Source of the DNA: Streptomyces sp. NBC_01314
GTDB taxonomy: Bacteria > Actinomycetota > Actinomycetes > Streptomycetales > Streptomycetaceae
Length of the DNA: 64,000 nucleotides
Assembly (NCBI RefSeq): GCF_041435215.1
Contig: NZ_CP108394.1
Coordinates: 744,001-808,000 of the forward strand
Direction of reading: 5' to 3'
Every line of letters begins with the position of its first letter. Within the stretch, counting starts at the first letter, position 1. The notes beneath the pieces were generated by a model, which was given only the letters and a program-made list of their open reading frames with translations, ran no database searches and had not been told where the DNA came from. The position numbers were made by a program, and so were the translations under genes. Shown here piece by piece: positions 9,870 through 17,450 of the stretch.

Positions 9870-10007
9870 GGGACCGCCTCCTGGGGAGGTAAGGGATGAA
9901 ATCCTTTATTTCGACCGTCGCTCTTCTTCGTATCAGCCGTTCGGCCGTGATGAGACGTCATCGAGGGCCGTTCCGGTGACGCCGGCGGCCCAGCGGATCG
10001 GCCCGGT
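9870..10007 (-). promoter_or_regulatory. Upstream region of the hydrogenase operon with near-palindrome at 9949-9962
   Basis: 138 nt separate the hypX stop from the small-subunit ATG. At 9949-9962 lies GATGAGACGTCATC, which is the palindrome GATGACGTCATC with one inserted G. It lies about 80-93 nt upstream of the start and could be an operator. An AT-rich patch (9896-9913, ATGAAATCCTTTATTTCG on the plus strand) lies closer to the gene and may include the -10 region. No clear -10/-35 pair could be assigned. Confidence 0.4.
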
Positions 10008-11756
10008 TCACGCAACCGGGACAGGACCGAGGTGCGGCGGGGTGCATGTCGGCCGCTCCTTGTGGACGAAGGAGCGGCGCAGCGCGTGGTACGGGGCGTC
10101 GGGGTCGTCGAAGGTCCGGCGCATCCGGGCCAGCTCCTGTGCCCGGAAGCCGGCCAGCGGGGTCGCGCTCTCCAGCCGGTCCAGCTCCGTCTTCTTCACG
10201 GTGATCCGCGACGCCGTGGCCGGAAGCGCCGCCAGACGCGCCGCCAGGCCGCCGACCTCCCGTGCGAACGCGTCAGGGCCGCAGTCGAGCACCCGGTCGG
10301 CGAGCCCGAGGCGCAGCGCGCTCGCCGAGCTCACCGGCAGCGCCTCACGCATCAGCCGCTCCGCCGTCGCGGGACCCACCCTGCGCGGCAGCGTGTGCGT
10401 CCAGTACTCCGAGCCGTACAGACCCATCAGACGGTAGTGGGGGTTCAGCACGGCCCCCGAGCGGCACCACACCTCGTCGGCCGCCAGCGCGAGCATCACT
10501 CCGCCGGCCGCGGCGTTGCCCGCGATCGCCGCGACCACCAGCCGGTCCGTCGTCGTCAGGACCGCCTCGACCAGATCGTCGATGGCGTCGATGTTCGCCC
10601 AGGACTCGGCGGCGGGGTCGTCGGCGGCCTCGATGACGTTGAGGTGGATCCCGTTGGAGAAGAAGTCCCGTTCGCCGCCCAGCACCAGCACCGAGGTGGG
10701 CCGCGCGCACGCTTCCCGGTAGGCGTCCAGCAGTCGGCCGCACTGTTCCGTGCTCATGGCGCCGCCGGGGAAGGAGAACGAGAGGAAGCCGACGTTCCCG
10801 TCCTCCCGGTAGCGGATGTCCGCCCAGGTCCGGTGCCGCGTCTCGGGCAGGCGGGGCAGGGTGTGCTCGGGCAGCGGCGGCAGTCGGTCGCCCAGGGCCG
10901 ACACGGCAGGGAGCTTGAACGTGGGCGGCTGCCCCGGGCCGCGCCGGGGCCGCAGCTCCGGGATCCACACGGCGCCGTCCCTGGTGGCCCGGCACACCGC
11001 CCCGGCCCGGGTGGCCAGCAGCCCGCCCGGACGGCCGCGCAGCACGCTCTCGGGGTGACCGCCGTGCAGATACCACTCACCGCCGCACAGCACGTCCAGC
11101 ACACCGGGCTGCGAGTCGGCCGCCCTCAGCTTGCGCAGGACGTCCTGGGTGGAGTCCTCGGCCCAGTCGATCCGCCGGACGCTCTGATCGAGGTACGGAC
11201 GCGTGCGCGGGCGTGGGACGCCGTCGGACTCACCGGCGTAGGCGTCGGACTCGTCGGCGTAGGCCGTGCCTGCCGCGTCCTGTCGACAGGGCGCGTAGGT
11301 GCCCCCGGCGAAGCGCTCCACCGCGAGCAGGACCGCCTCGATCGCGGCGTCGGCGATCTCGCCCCGGTACAGCTCGCTCTTGCCCACCTGAGGAAGCCGG
11401 CACGCCACGGAGGCCCATACGTCACCGGCGTCCATCTCCCCGTCGGCCTGCAGGACGGTGACACCCCACTCTTCGACGCCCTCGTGGATCGCCCAGTCCA
11501 GGGAGGACGGTCCCCGGTCGCCCACGGGTCCGGGGTGGACGACGAGGCAGGTGTACGCCGACCACACCTCCTCGGGGATGGCCGTCCTCAGCATCGGCGC
11601 CACGACGAGCTGGGGTGCGTGCCGCCGCACGGCAGCCGACAACGGACTGCCCGGCAGGGCCAGTTCGACCGCCACGGTGTGGCCGTGGTCGCGCAGCTCG
11701 GCGTGGGTGCGCTGGGTGAGACTGTTGAACGCGCTGGCTAGGAGCAGGATGTGCAC
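10008..11756 (-). CDS. hypX: HypX, aerobic CO-ligand synthase
   Basis: HypX makes the CO ligand of the NiFe centre from N10-formyl-tetrahydrofolate under aerobic conditions. 582 residues in two parts: an N-terminal formyltransferase-like domain (VHPGPVGDRGPSSLDWAI, with the later VRRIDWAEDSTQDV), and a C-terminal enoyl-CoA-hydratase-like domain (GNVGFLSFSFPGGAMS, ERDFFSNGIHLNVIE, AAIAGNAAAGGVMLALAADE). The frame stays open to 11912, but GTG 11756 is preceded by GGAGG at 7 nt and gives the usual length. Its presence next to a hydrogenase that should work in air fits the family's role. Confidence 0.92.
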   Translation of the reverse strand: MHILLLASAFNSLTQRTHAELRDHGHTVAVELALPGSPLSAAVRRHAPQLVVAPMLRTAIPEEVWSAYTCLVVHPGPVGDRGPSSLDWAIHEGVEEWGVTVLQADGEMDAGDVWASVACRLPQVGKSELYRGEIADAAIEAVLLAVERFAGGTYAPCRQDAAGTAYADESDAYAGESDGVPRPRTRPYLDQSVRRIDWAEDSTQDVLRKLRAADSQPGVLDVLCGGEWYLHGGHPESVLRGRPGGLLATRAGAVCRATRDGAVWIPELRPRRGPGQPPTFKLPAVSALGDRLPPLPEHTLPRLPETRHRTWADIRYREDGNVGFLSFSFPGGAMSTEQCGRLLDAYREACARPTSVLVLGGERDFFSNGIHLNVIEAADDPAAESWANIDAIDDLVEAVLTTTDRLVVAAIAGNAAAGGVMLALAADEVWCRSGAVLNPHYRLMGLYGSEYWTHTLPRRVGPATAERLMREALPVSSASALRLGLADRVLDCGPDAFAREVGGLAARLAALPATASRITVKKTELDRLESATPLAGFRAQELARMRRTFDDPDAPYHALRRSFVHKERPTCTPPHLGPVPVA

Positions 11757-11953
11757 GGCTGCCTCCGGGCGGGCGAACGGCAGGCAGGGATGACCGCCGA
11801 CCGCGATCCTCGGCCATGGCGTCCCGCCGCCCCCGGCGGCAGACGGAGAGGTCATCCGAAAGCGGGCGCCCATCGGCCGTCCGGCCTCACCGGACCTCGC
11901 CCGCGACGGCACCCGCCGTCCCGGCTCACCTCGCGGTCAGCCCCGGCACACGA

Positions 11954-12211
11954 TCAACGTCGGCGCAGGCCGCTGGTGATGCGCTCCCACGGGGACCGGG
12001 TGGCACCGAAGTGGGTCTCGTGGGTCCAGATGTGGGTGCACGACCGGCACTGCAGATGGAGCAGGCTGCCGACATTGGAGAGCAGATAGCGCCAGTGCTC
12101 GGAGCAGGTACGGCCCTGCTCGCAGGTGGCGCACCCGCGCCGGTCGTCGCAGTTCGGGCAAGCCACCCAGGCGCGACGCCCGACGTCGGCCTGCGGGTCA
12201 AGCGGCAGCAC
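11954..12211 (-). CDS. Small zinc-ribbon protein upstream of hypX
   Basis: 85 residues beginning with GTG 12211, which is preceded by GGGGAGGCGG; it overlaps the end of the DUF6400-like gene by 14 nt. Metal-type Cys motifs: CPNCDDRRGCATC, EQGRTCSEH and LQCRSCTH, so two C-x2-C knuckles plus extra Cys and His residues. The body includes SEHWRYLLSNVGSLLHLQC and a basic end. The family is not recognised by name. Its position 197 nt upstream of hypX, on the same strand, suggests it may belong to the hydrogenase locus as a small nucleic-acid- or protein-binding factor. Confidence 0.65.
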   Translation of the reverse strand: MLPLDPQADVGRRAWVACPNCDDRRGCATCEQGRTCSEHWRYLLSNVGSLLHLQCRSCTHIWTHETHFGATRSPWERITSGLRRR

Positions 12212-12512
12212 GGCCGCCGCCTCCCCTCGAAAGCACACCGGCCGAGACCAGCTCGTCGTACACGCGCTGCTGCTCCGCGTCGAGACCGGAATACAGCAGC
12301 GCGTATGCCGCTTCCTCGCCGCGCAGCGCGGCCACGGGGTCCCAGTCGGCGCCGAGGGCGTCCAGGACATGAGCGCGCCGGAGCAGTTCGTGTGCACTCA
12401 GATCGACGTCGAAATCGATCATCGGGGAGGCATCAGGACGGTCGGCGGCAGGATCGCTCGCTGCGACGGGTTCGTCCGGTTCGCCGGGAAGGGCGCGGCC
12501 ATGGTGGGACAT
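12198..12512 (-). CDS. DUF6400-like small acidic protein
   Basis: 104 residues from ATG 12512 (MSHHGRALPGEP); an in-frame ATG at 12422 (MIDFDVDLSAHEL) is a possible shorter start, and neither has a strong RBS. The conserved-looking core is helical: LSAHELLRRAHVLDALGADWD, AALRGEEAAYALLYSGLDAEQQ and VYDELVSAGVL. I recall this pattern as DUF6400; no function is known. It is translationally coupled to the zinc-ribbon gene downstream, so the two probably act together. Confidence 0.6.
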   Translation of the reverse strand: MSHHGRALPGEPDEPVAASDPAADRPDASPMIDFDVDLSAHELLRRAHVLDALGADWDPVAALRGEEAAYALLYSGLDAEQQRVYDELVSAGVLSRGGGGRAAA

Positions 12513-12752
12513 GCGACCGAACGTAGGTAAGCGTTCCTGGCCCCGGCAAGAGCAGGTGGTCGAAGTCACACCCGCTGTCCATCATGCGCGAGGACGTCGG
12601 CAGCGAGCATGCGCATCCGCTCCCTCGCGGCCTGCCCGTTCGGTCCTCTCGGCCTCTTCGTCGAGTTGTCGGGTGGCATTGCTTGCCCACCGCGGCAGTT
12701 CGTGGCCGTGCGGGGGCGGCACAGGGGCGTACCTGCCGGCGGGGAGCGCCCC

Positions 12753-13370
12753 TCACAGGCCGGCGAAGAGGTCGTCCAGCGGGGCGGGCACCTGGTCGGG
12801 GGCGAGGGCTTCGACCAGGAGGCGGCCGTACCGGATCTTGCGGCCCTTCTTCGTGCCGAGGAAGCGCCGCAGCTGCTGGTGCCGGGGCCGGCCGTGCTGG
12901 GCGGGCTGCCGTAGGAAGGTCTGCCAGGGCCGCAGCTCGTCCTCGGCCTGGATGATCTGCTCGATCCGCGCCGTGCCCAGGGCGCGGATCAGCTCGTCCT
13001 CCAGATCCGCCGCGCAGACGAAGTGGCTCGGGCGCGGTGCCCAGGCCGGGTCGAGGCCCCGGTCGAAGAAGGGCTTCTCCCGCTCGTCGCACAGACCGAG
13101 CAGGCGCAGGCCGAGACCGGGCGGCCCGAGGAGCCCCGCGTAGCGGCCGACACTCATCGCCCCGCCCATGGACACCACACACACTCCCTCGCCCGCCAGG
13201 TCACGGCCCCGCTCCGCGGCCAGCGCCTCGACGGCCGCGAGGTCGCTCAGCCCTTCCAGCAGGACCGCCGTGTGCACCCCCAGAAGCTCCGCCAGCTCCC
13301 TCGCCGGCCGACCGGAGCCACCAGCCGCCCAGCCTGTGACCTCGTCGCGGAACATGCGCATGTCGACCAT
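12753..13370 (-). CDS. TOPRIM-domain (OLD-like) protein without an ATPase domain
   Basis: 205 residues. The central part resembles the TOPRIM fold of OLD-family nucleases: AVLLEGLSDLAAVEALA (acidic Glu at the strand end, near residue 38), CVVSMGGAMSVGRYAGLLG, and LGLCDEREKPFF, where the Asp-x-Glu stands in for DxD. The C-terminal half carries QQLRRFLGTKKGRKIRYGRLL, a basic patch that could bind nucleic acid. Full OLD nucleases have an N-terminal ATPase; none is encoded here. Three in-frame ATGs cluster at 13370, 13361 and 13355, none with a clear RBS. Stand-alone TOPRIM proteins of this size occur in Streptomyces; the substrate is unknown. Confidence 0.7.
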   Translation of the reverse strand: MVDMRMFRDEVTGWAAGGSGRPARELAELLGVHTAVLLEGLSDLAAVEALAAERGRDLAGEGVCVVSMGGAMSVGRYAGLLGPPGLGLRLLGLCDEREKPFFDRGLDPAWAPRPSHFVCAADLEDELIRALGTARIEQIIQAEDELRPWQTFLRQPAQHGRPRHQQLRRFLGTKKGRKIRYGRLLVEALAPDQVPAPLDDLFAGL

Positions 13371-13715
13371 GCCAGGAGTCTGCTACGTCCACCGACGGCG
13401 GCGCACGCGATATTCGGCGGTGCGACCACGCAGGCACGTCGTCGCACCGCACCGGTGCGCCGGCCCGGCTGGATCCCCTGGCCGCGTCCGCGCCGCTCGG
13501 CCGCACATGAAGGCCACCCTGACCACGGAGGTGGTTCGGACCGCGGCCGAAGACGCGGCGAACCCGGGCCGGCCCCGGCCCTTCCCGTCAACTGCGGCCT
13601 GGCGGCGGATACTTGTTCGGCCGCTGGGCCTAGGTCCGGCCCTAGGCCTGACCTAGGCCTGACCTAGGCCTTCAGCCTGTTACGCCGCCGTGGCGCCTCG
13701 CCTACCGTCCTCGCC
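13371..13715. repeat. Intergenic region with four CCTAGG palindromes at 11-12 bp spacing
   Basis: 345 nt between divergent genes. CCTAGG occurs at 13629-13634, 13641-13646, 13652-13657 and 13663-13668; the last three belong to direct repeats of CCTAGGCCTGA with an 11-bp period. CTAG is rare in Streptomyces DNA, so four copies in 40 bp, one helical turn apart, look deliberate. They end about 48 nt upstream of the ATG at 13716. An ACCAC-GGAG-GTGGT inverted repeat lies near 13521-13534. A 50-codon open frame (about 13507-13656) has no RBS and was not called. Confidence 0.6.
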
Positions 13716-14725
13716 ATGGATACGACGGGCATTCTCGACGAGGCGCTTCAGAGACTGCACAGCTCGGGGCGGAGCGGTTCGGGCGGCTCACCAATCACGC
13801 GCCGATGGCGGTCGAGGCCCTGGCCGCGCACGGTCGAGCCGGTTCGGTGCACCGGTGGCTCGACCTGTACGCGCACAAGCTTGAGGAGTTCCCGTCCGGC
13901 GTCGAGCCGGTCACGGACGCCAACTGGCGCTCGGCCCGCGGCGACGCGCGACGCGCCGCCGACTGGATCACCTACTTCGGCCATGAGATCGCCGATCGTT
14001 CCTGGCGTGATGTGCTGACCGAGTGGTGGCCCCGTCTTCTGCCCGGCCTGTACGGCGGCTCGACGCACCCGGTGATCAGGGTGGGCCACGCTGTGCGCAC
14101 TCTTCTGGCCGGTTCGGACACCGAGCCACGCCAGGTCGAACTCGCTCATGGTCTCGGCTATTGGGCCGCCCGTTATCACTCCGTCACGGGGGTCGCTCCG
14201 CTGCCCGGCGCCGACGGGGCGGCCGCGGCTCTCGACGAGGTGACACCCATCGCCGAACGGGAAGGCGGTTTCGCCGCCCGGCTCGGCCGCGTCACGGGCC
14301 TGCCGGTGTGGGCGCCCGCGATCACGGACGCGGATGAGGCTCGGCGCCACCTCAGCGAACTGGTGCGGGCGGCCACCCACCGATACGCCACCCACGGCCA
14401 TGGTGAGGAGACCATGCTGGTCCACGCGGCAACGGCCCCCAACGCCGTCCTGCGCGCCCTTCCCGCACTCCCGCGAGCCCTGTGGGTGCCGAGCCTGCGG
14501 GCGGCCTGGACGGCATCCGCGGCAGTGACCGCGATGTACGCGCCCCACGCGCCGGTCGCCTACACCCCGCCAGGCGCCTTCGCACCGGAAGAAGTCTTCG
14601 AACGAGCCCTGGCGCACGGTGACGAACATGTCATCAAACTGACCGACACGGCCCTCGACGTCGGCGACGAACGGGCGCTGGCGGCGGCTCTACGCTCCAT
14701 CGAGCTGAGCGAACCGCTGACCTGA
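13716..14725 (+). pseudogene. Questin-oxidase-like protein, frameshifted near the N-terminus
   Basis: Two frames join to a complete protein of about 336 residues. Frame one gives MDTTGILDEALQRLHSSG from ATG 13716; the protein continues in the +2 frame as ERFGRLTNHAPMAVEALAAH from 13772. One base is missing (or two extra) between 13764 and 13771, inside TCGGGGCGG. The rest (DWITYFGHEIADRSWRDVL, THPVIRVGHAVRTLL, HGLGYWAARYHSV, YATHGHGEETMLVHAATAPNA) matches the questin oxidase / DUF4243 family, related to GedK-type Baeyer-Villiger enzymes. An alternative start at 13805 has no RBS and would lose about 30 conserved residues. Sequencing error in the G-run cannot be excluded. Confidence 0.75.
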
Positions 14726-14761
14726 CCACTGCCGCAGATTCCCGGTTCGCGGCCACGAGTC

Positions 14762-14789
14762 CGGCCTCACGGCCGGGCTCGTGAGGCCG
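14762..14789. terminator. Bidirectional terminator hairpin
   Basis: Perfect inverted repeat CGGCCTCACG / CGTGAGGCCG with an 8-nt loop, in the gap between the convergent questin-oxidase-like and SapA-like genes. No U-tract, which is common for Streptomyces terminators. Confidence 0.6.
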
Positions 14790-14950
14790 CGAAGGGGCCC
14801 CGCATTGTCAGCGGCAGGCCGGCCGCACCGTGAGATCCCGCGCCGCCTGCGGCTCGTGAACGCCTTCCCGACGGCCGTCAGCGGCAAGGCCGCGATGTCG
14901 GACCACGGGAGGCGGCGGCGCGGGAACTCGCGGCCGGTTGATCAGCCGGG

Positions 14951-15400
14951 TCAGCGGACTTCAGTGACCCGGTGCTCCTTCAGGGAGGCGCAGTTGGAGT
15001 TCTCCACCGACACGTACACGTTGGCGATGCTGCCGCCCCAGCTCACGCAGTAGCCCTTCCCGTAGACGTAGGCCGGCCCCGCGTACGACGAGAAGGTCCC
15101 GTCGTCCCCGGCGAACTCGTCGGTGGCGGGGACATAGATGTACGTGGACATGTTCTTGAGCGTGCCCGGGTTGGCGCGGATCGTCGCGACGCAGTTCTTG
15201 CCGTTCTTGGAGTTGTACGTCAGGTAGACAGTGCCCAACGAACCGACGGGCGCCGAGTTCACGGTCTTGTAGGCGCTGCCGCAGACGCTCTGCGGGGTGA
15301 CGTTGGGTGCGGCTGATGCGGTCGTGCCGAACGCGGTGCCGGCGCCCACGGCCAGTGCCGCTAACGCCCCGACGGTCGCCACATTACGTATGTTCCTCAT
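14951..15400 (-). CDS. Secreted SapA-like (spore-associated) protein
   Basis: 149 residues with a Sec signal peptide (MRNIRNVATVGALAALAVGA, then cleavage probably after ASA near residue 30). The mature part has four Cys (VCGSAYKTVNS, NGKNCVATIR, GKGYCVSWGG, ENSNCASLKE) and a strand-rich body (GTVYLTYNSKNGKN, AGPAYVYGKG), suggesting a small disulfide-bonded beta-fold. This resembles the spore-associated protein A group of Streptomyces; the match is from memory. A purine-rich RBS (AAGGGGGA) lies 4 nt before the ATG. It is monocistronic and convergent to the questin-oxidase-like gene. Confidence 0.7.
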   Translation of the reverse strand: MRNIRNVATVGALAALAVGAGTAFGTTASAAPNVTPQSVCGSAYKTVNSAPVGSLGTVYLTYNSKNGKNCVATIRANPGTLKNMSTYIYVPATDEFAGDDGTFSSYAGPAYVYGKGYCVSWGGSIANVYVSVENSNCASLKEHRVTEVR

Positions 15401-15753
15401 ATTTCCCCCTTGGGTCTATGAGAGCTCTTTGCTCCCACTTGATGTGACCTTCGAGGGGCATGGATGGTTGCACCGGGTTCGCGCATAAATTTCGGGTGCC
15501 CCTGTCCGAACCGTCCGGGCCGATGGGGCTTCAGCTCCGGCAGCCACGTCAGGCTTAAACGCACATGCCACCCGAGCAGATCCTCAGACCGGCTCATGCG
15601 AAGCTATAGGTGCCACTATCCTTGCATCTGCGGCAGCATTATCTCCGGCGGCTGTCGTGATCAAGTCGTACGACGTGATCGTCGGGAGACCGTGGACGGT
15701 CCGCCAGGACAGCAGTGATCGTGTCCGTCAGGACCAGAGGGAGTGGACCCGTG
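15401..15753. promoter_or_regulatory. Divergent intergenic region upstream of modA
   Basis: 353 nt between the SapA-like gene and modA. A 10-bp palindrome GTCGTACGAC lies at 15665-15674. A loose dyad (ATGCGAAGCTAT ... ATCCTTGCAT, about 15597-15628) could be a molybdate-responsive site, but the arms match poorly. No convincing -10/-35 pair or other gene was found. Confidence 0.3.
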
Positions 15754-16581
15754 ATGACCCGTACCACGCACCGGAACCGGCGACCGATACGGCTGGCCGC
15801 CCTGGGCGCCACCGCTCTGTTGGCCCTGAGTGCCTGCTCGTCGTCCGGCGACTCCTCGTCGGCGAAGCCGGACTCCTCCGTGTCCGCCTCGTCGTCGGAC
15901 GAGTTGTCCGGCACGGTGACGGTGTTCGCCGCCGCGTCGCTGAAGGAGAGCTTCACGGCGCTGGGGAAGCGGTTCGAGGAAGAGCGCCCCGGTACGAAGG
16001 TCACCTTCAGCTTCGGCGGCAGCGACTCCCTCGCCGCGAGCATCACCGGCGGTGCTCCCGCCGACGTGTTCGCCTCGGCCAGCCCCAAGACGATGGCGAT
16101 CGTGACGGACGCGGGGGACGCGTCGGGGACACCCGCCACCTTCGTCCGCAACCGGCTGGAGATCGCGACCCTGCCGGGCAACCCCGACAAGATCGCCTCC
16201 CTCAAGAACCTCACCAAGTCCGGGCTGAAGGTCGTGCTGTGCGACAAGGAGGTGCCCTGTGGCGCCGCCGCCCAGAAGGCCCTGGACGCCGGCAAGCTGA
16301 AGCTCACCCCCGTCTCCTACGAGCAGGACGTCAAGGCCGCTCTGACGAAGGTCGAGCTGAAGGAGGCGGACGCCGCCGTCGTCTACAGGACCGATGTGCG
16401 CGCGGCGGGTGACAAGGTGGAGGGCGTGGAGTTCCCCGAGTCCGCCGACGCCGTCAACGACTACCCGATCGTCCGGCTCAAGGTCGCCCAGAACGCCGAG
16501 GCGGCCGAGGCGTTCATCGAACTGGTGCAGTCCGCCGGGGGCCAGCAGGTACTGACCGAGGCCGGGTTCCTCAAGCCGTGA
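15754..16581 (+). CDS. modA: ModA, molybdate-binding lipoprotein
   Basis: Substrate-binding protein of a molybdate ABC importer, anchored outside the membrane. 275 residues. A signal peptide with twin Arg-type basic start leads to the lipobox LLALSAC (Cys near residue 28), followed by a Ser/Asp-rich linker. The mature protein has TVTVFAAASLKESFTALG, the hallmark opening of ModA, FSFGGSDSLAASITGGAPADVFASAS, and the C-terminal VVYRTDV and YPIVRLK. A GAGGGAG RBS precedes the ATG; a GTG directly before it (15751) is an alternative. The stop overlaps the modB GTG start. Confidence 0.94.
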   Translation: MTRTTHRNRRPIRLAALGATALLALSACSSSGDSSSAKPDSSVSASSSDELSGTVTVFAAASLKESFTALGKRFEEERPGTKVTFSFGGSDSLAASITGGAPADVFASASPKTMAIVTDAGDASGTPATFVRNRLEIATLPGNPDKIASLKNLTKSGLKVVLCDKEVPCGAAAQKALDAGKLKLTPVSYEQDVKAALTKVELKEADAAVVYRTDVRAAGDKVEGVEFPESADAVNDYPIVRLKVAQNAEAAEAFIELVQSAGGQQVLTEAGFLKP

Positions 16582-17450
16582 CCCTCCCGACCGACAAGTC
16601 CGACGCCGCGGCCGACACCCGCCCGAGTGGGTTGCGGCGTCGGCGCGCCCGGACAGGCGGGCGCGGCGTCGGCCGGGGCGTGCCCCTGCCGCTGCTGGTG
16701 CCCGCGCTGCTCGGCCTGGCGTTCCTGATCGTGCCGCTGGTCGCGCTGCTCGTACGGGCCCCGTGGCGCAGCCTGCCCGAGCTGTTGACCAGCTCCGAGG
16801 TGTGGCAGGCGCTCCAGCTGTCCCTGGTCTGCGCCACCGCCGCCACCGCGGTGAGCCTGGTCATCGGCGTGCCGCTGGCCTGGCTGCTGGCCCGCGTCGA
16901 GTTCCCCGGACGCGGCCTCGTCCGTGCCCTGGTCACCCTGCCGCTGGTCCTGCCGCCGGTGGTCGGCGGTGTGGCACTGCTGATGGCGCTCGGCCGCAAC
17001 GGCATCGTCGGCAGGTCGCTGGACTCCTGGTTCGGGATCACGCTGCCGTTCACCACGGCGGGGGTCGTGGTCGCGGAGGCGTTCGTGGCGATGCCGTTCC
17101 TGGTCATCAGCGTCGAGGGCACCCTGCGGGCCGCCGACCCGCGTTTCGAGGAGGCTGCCGCCACGCTCGGCGCCTCCCGCTTCACCGCCTTCCGCCGGGT
17201 CACGCTCCCCCTGATCGCCCCGGGCATCGCGGCCGGCGCCGTGCTGGCCTGGGCGCGGGCGCTGGGTGAGTTCGGTGCGACGATCACCTTCGCGGGAAAC
17301 TTCCCGGGCCGTACCCAGACCATGCCGCTGGCCGTCTATCTGGCTCTGCAGAGCGACCCGGAGGCCGCCATCGCCCTCAGCCTGGTGCTGCTCGCCGTGT
17401 CCATCGCGGTGCTGGCGGGCCTGCGCGACCGTTGGATGACAGCAGGATGA
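16578..17450 (+). CDS. modB: ModB, molybdate ABC permease
   Basis: Membrane channel of the molybdate importer. 290 residues with about six hydrophobic segments, starting near residue 37 (PLLVPALLGLAFLIVPLVAL). The EAA loop that contacts the ATPase is visible: EEAAATLGASRFTAFRRVTL followed by PLIAPGIAAG. The end has LGEFGATITFAGNFPGRTQT, typical of ModB/CysT-type permeases. An Arg-rich N-terminal extension is cytoplasmic. The GTG start overlaps the modA stop (GTGA), and its stop overlaps modC (ATGA), so the three genes are translationally coupled. Confidence 0.93.
   Translation: MTLPTDKSDAAADTRPSGLRRRRARTGGRGVGRGVPLPLLVPALLGLAFLIVPLVALLVRAPWRSLPELLTSSEVWQALQLSLVCATAATAVSLVIGVPLAWLLARVEFPGRGLVRALVTLPLVLPPVVGGVALLMALGRNGIVGRSLDSWFGITLPFTTAGVVVAEAFVAMPFLVISVEGTLRAADPRFEEAAATLGASRFTAFRRVTLPLIAPGIAAGAVLAWARALGEFGATITFAGNFPGRTQTMPLAVYLALQSDPEAAIALSLVLLAVSIAVLAGLRDRWMTAG

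Noticed and set aside
13507-13656. A 50-codon plus-strand ORF beginning MKATLTTEVVRTAAEDAANP
   Set aside because: No RBS, no family resemblance, and it runs into the CCTAGG repeats.
15597-15628. A ModE-type operator upstream of modA
   Set aside because: The two half-sites agree at only about two thirds of positions; too weak to call.
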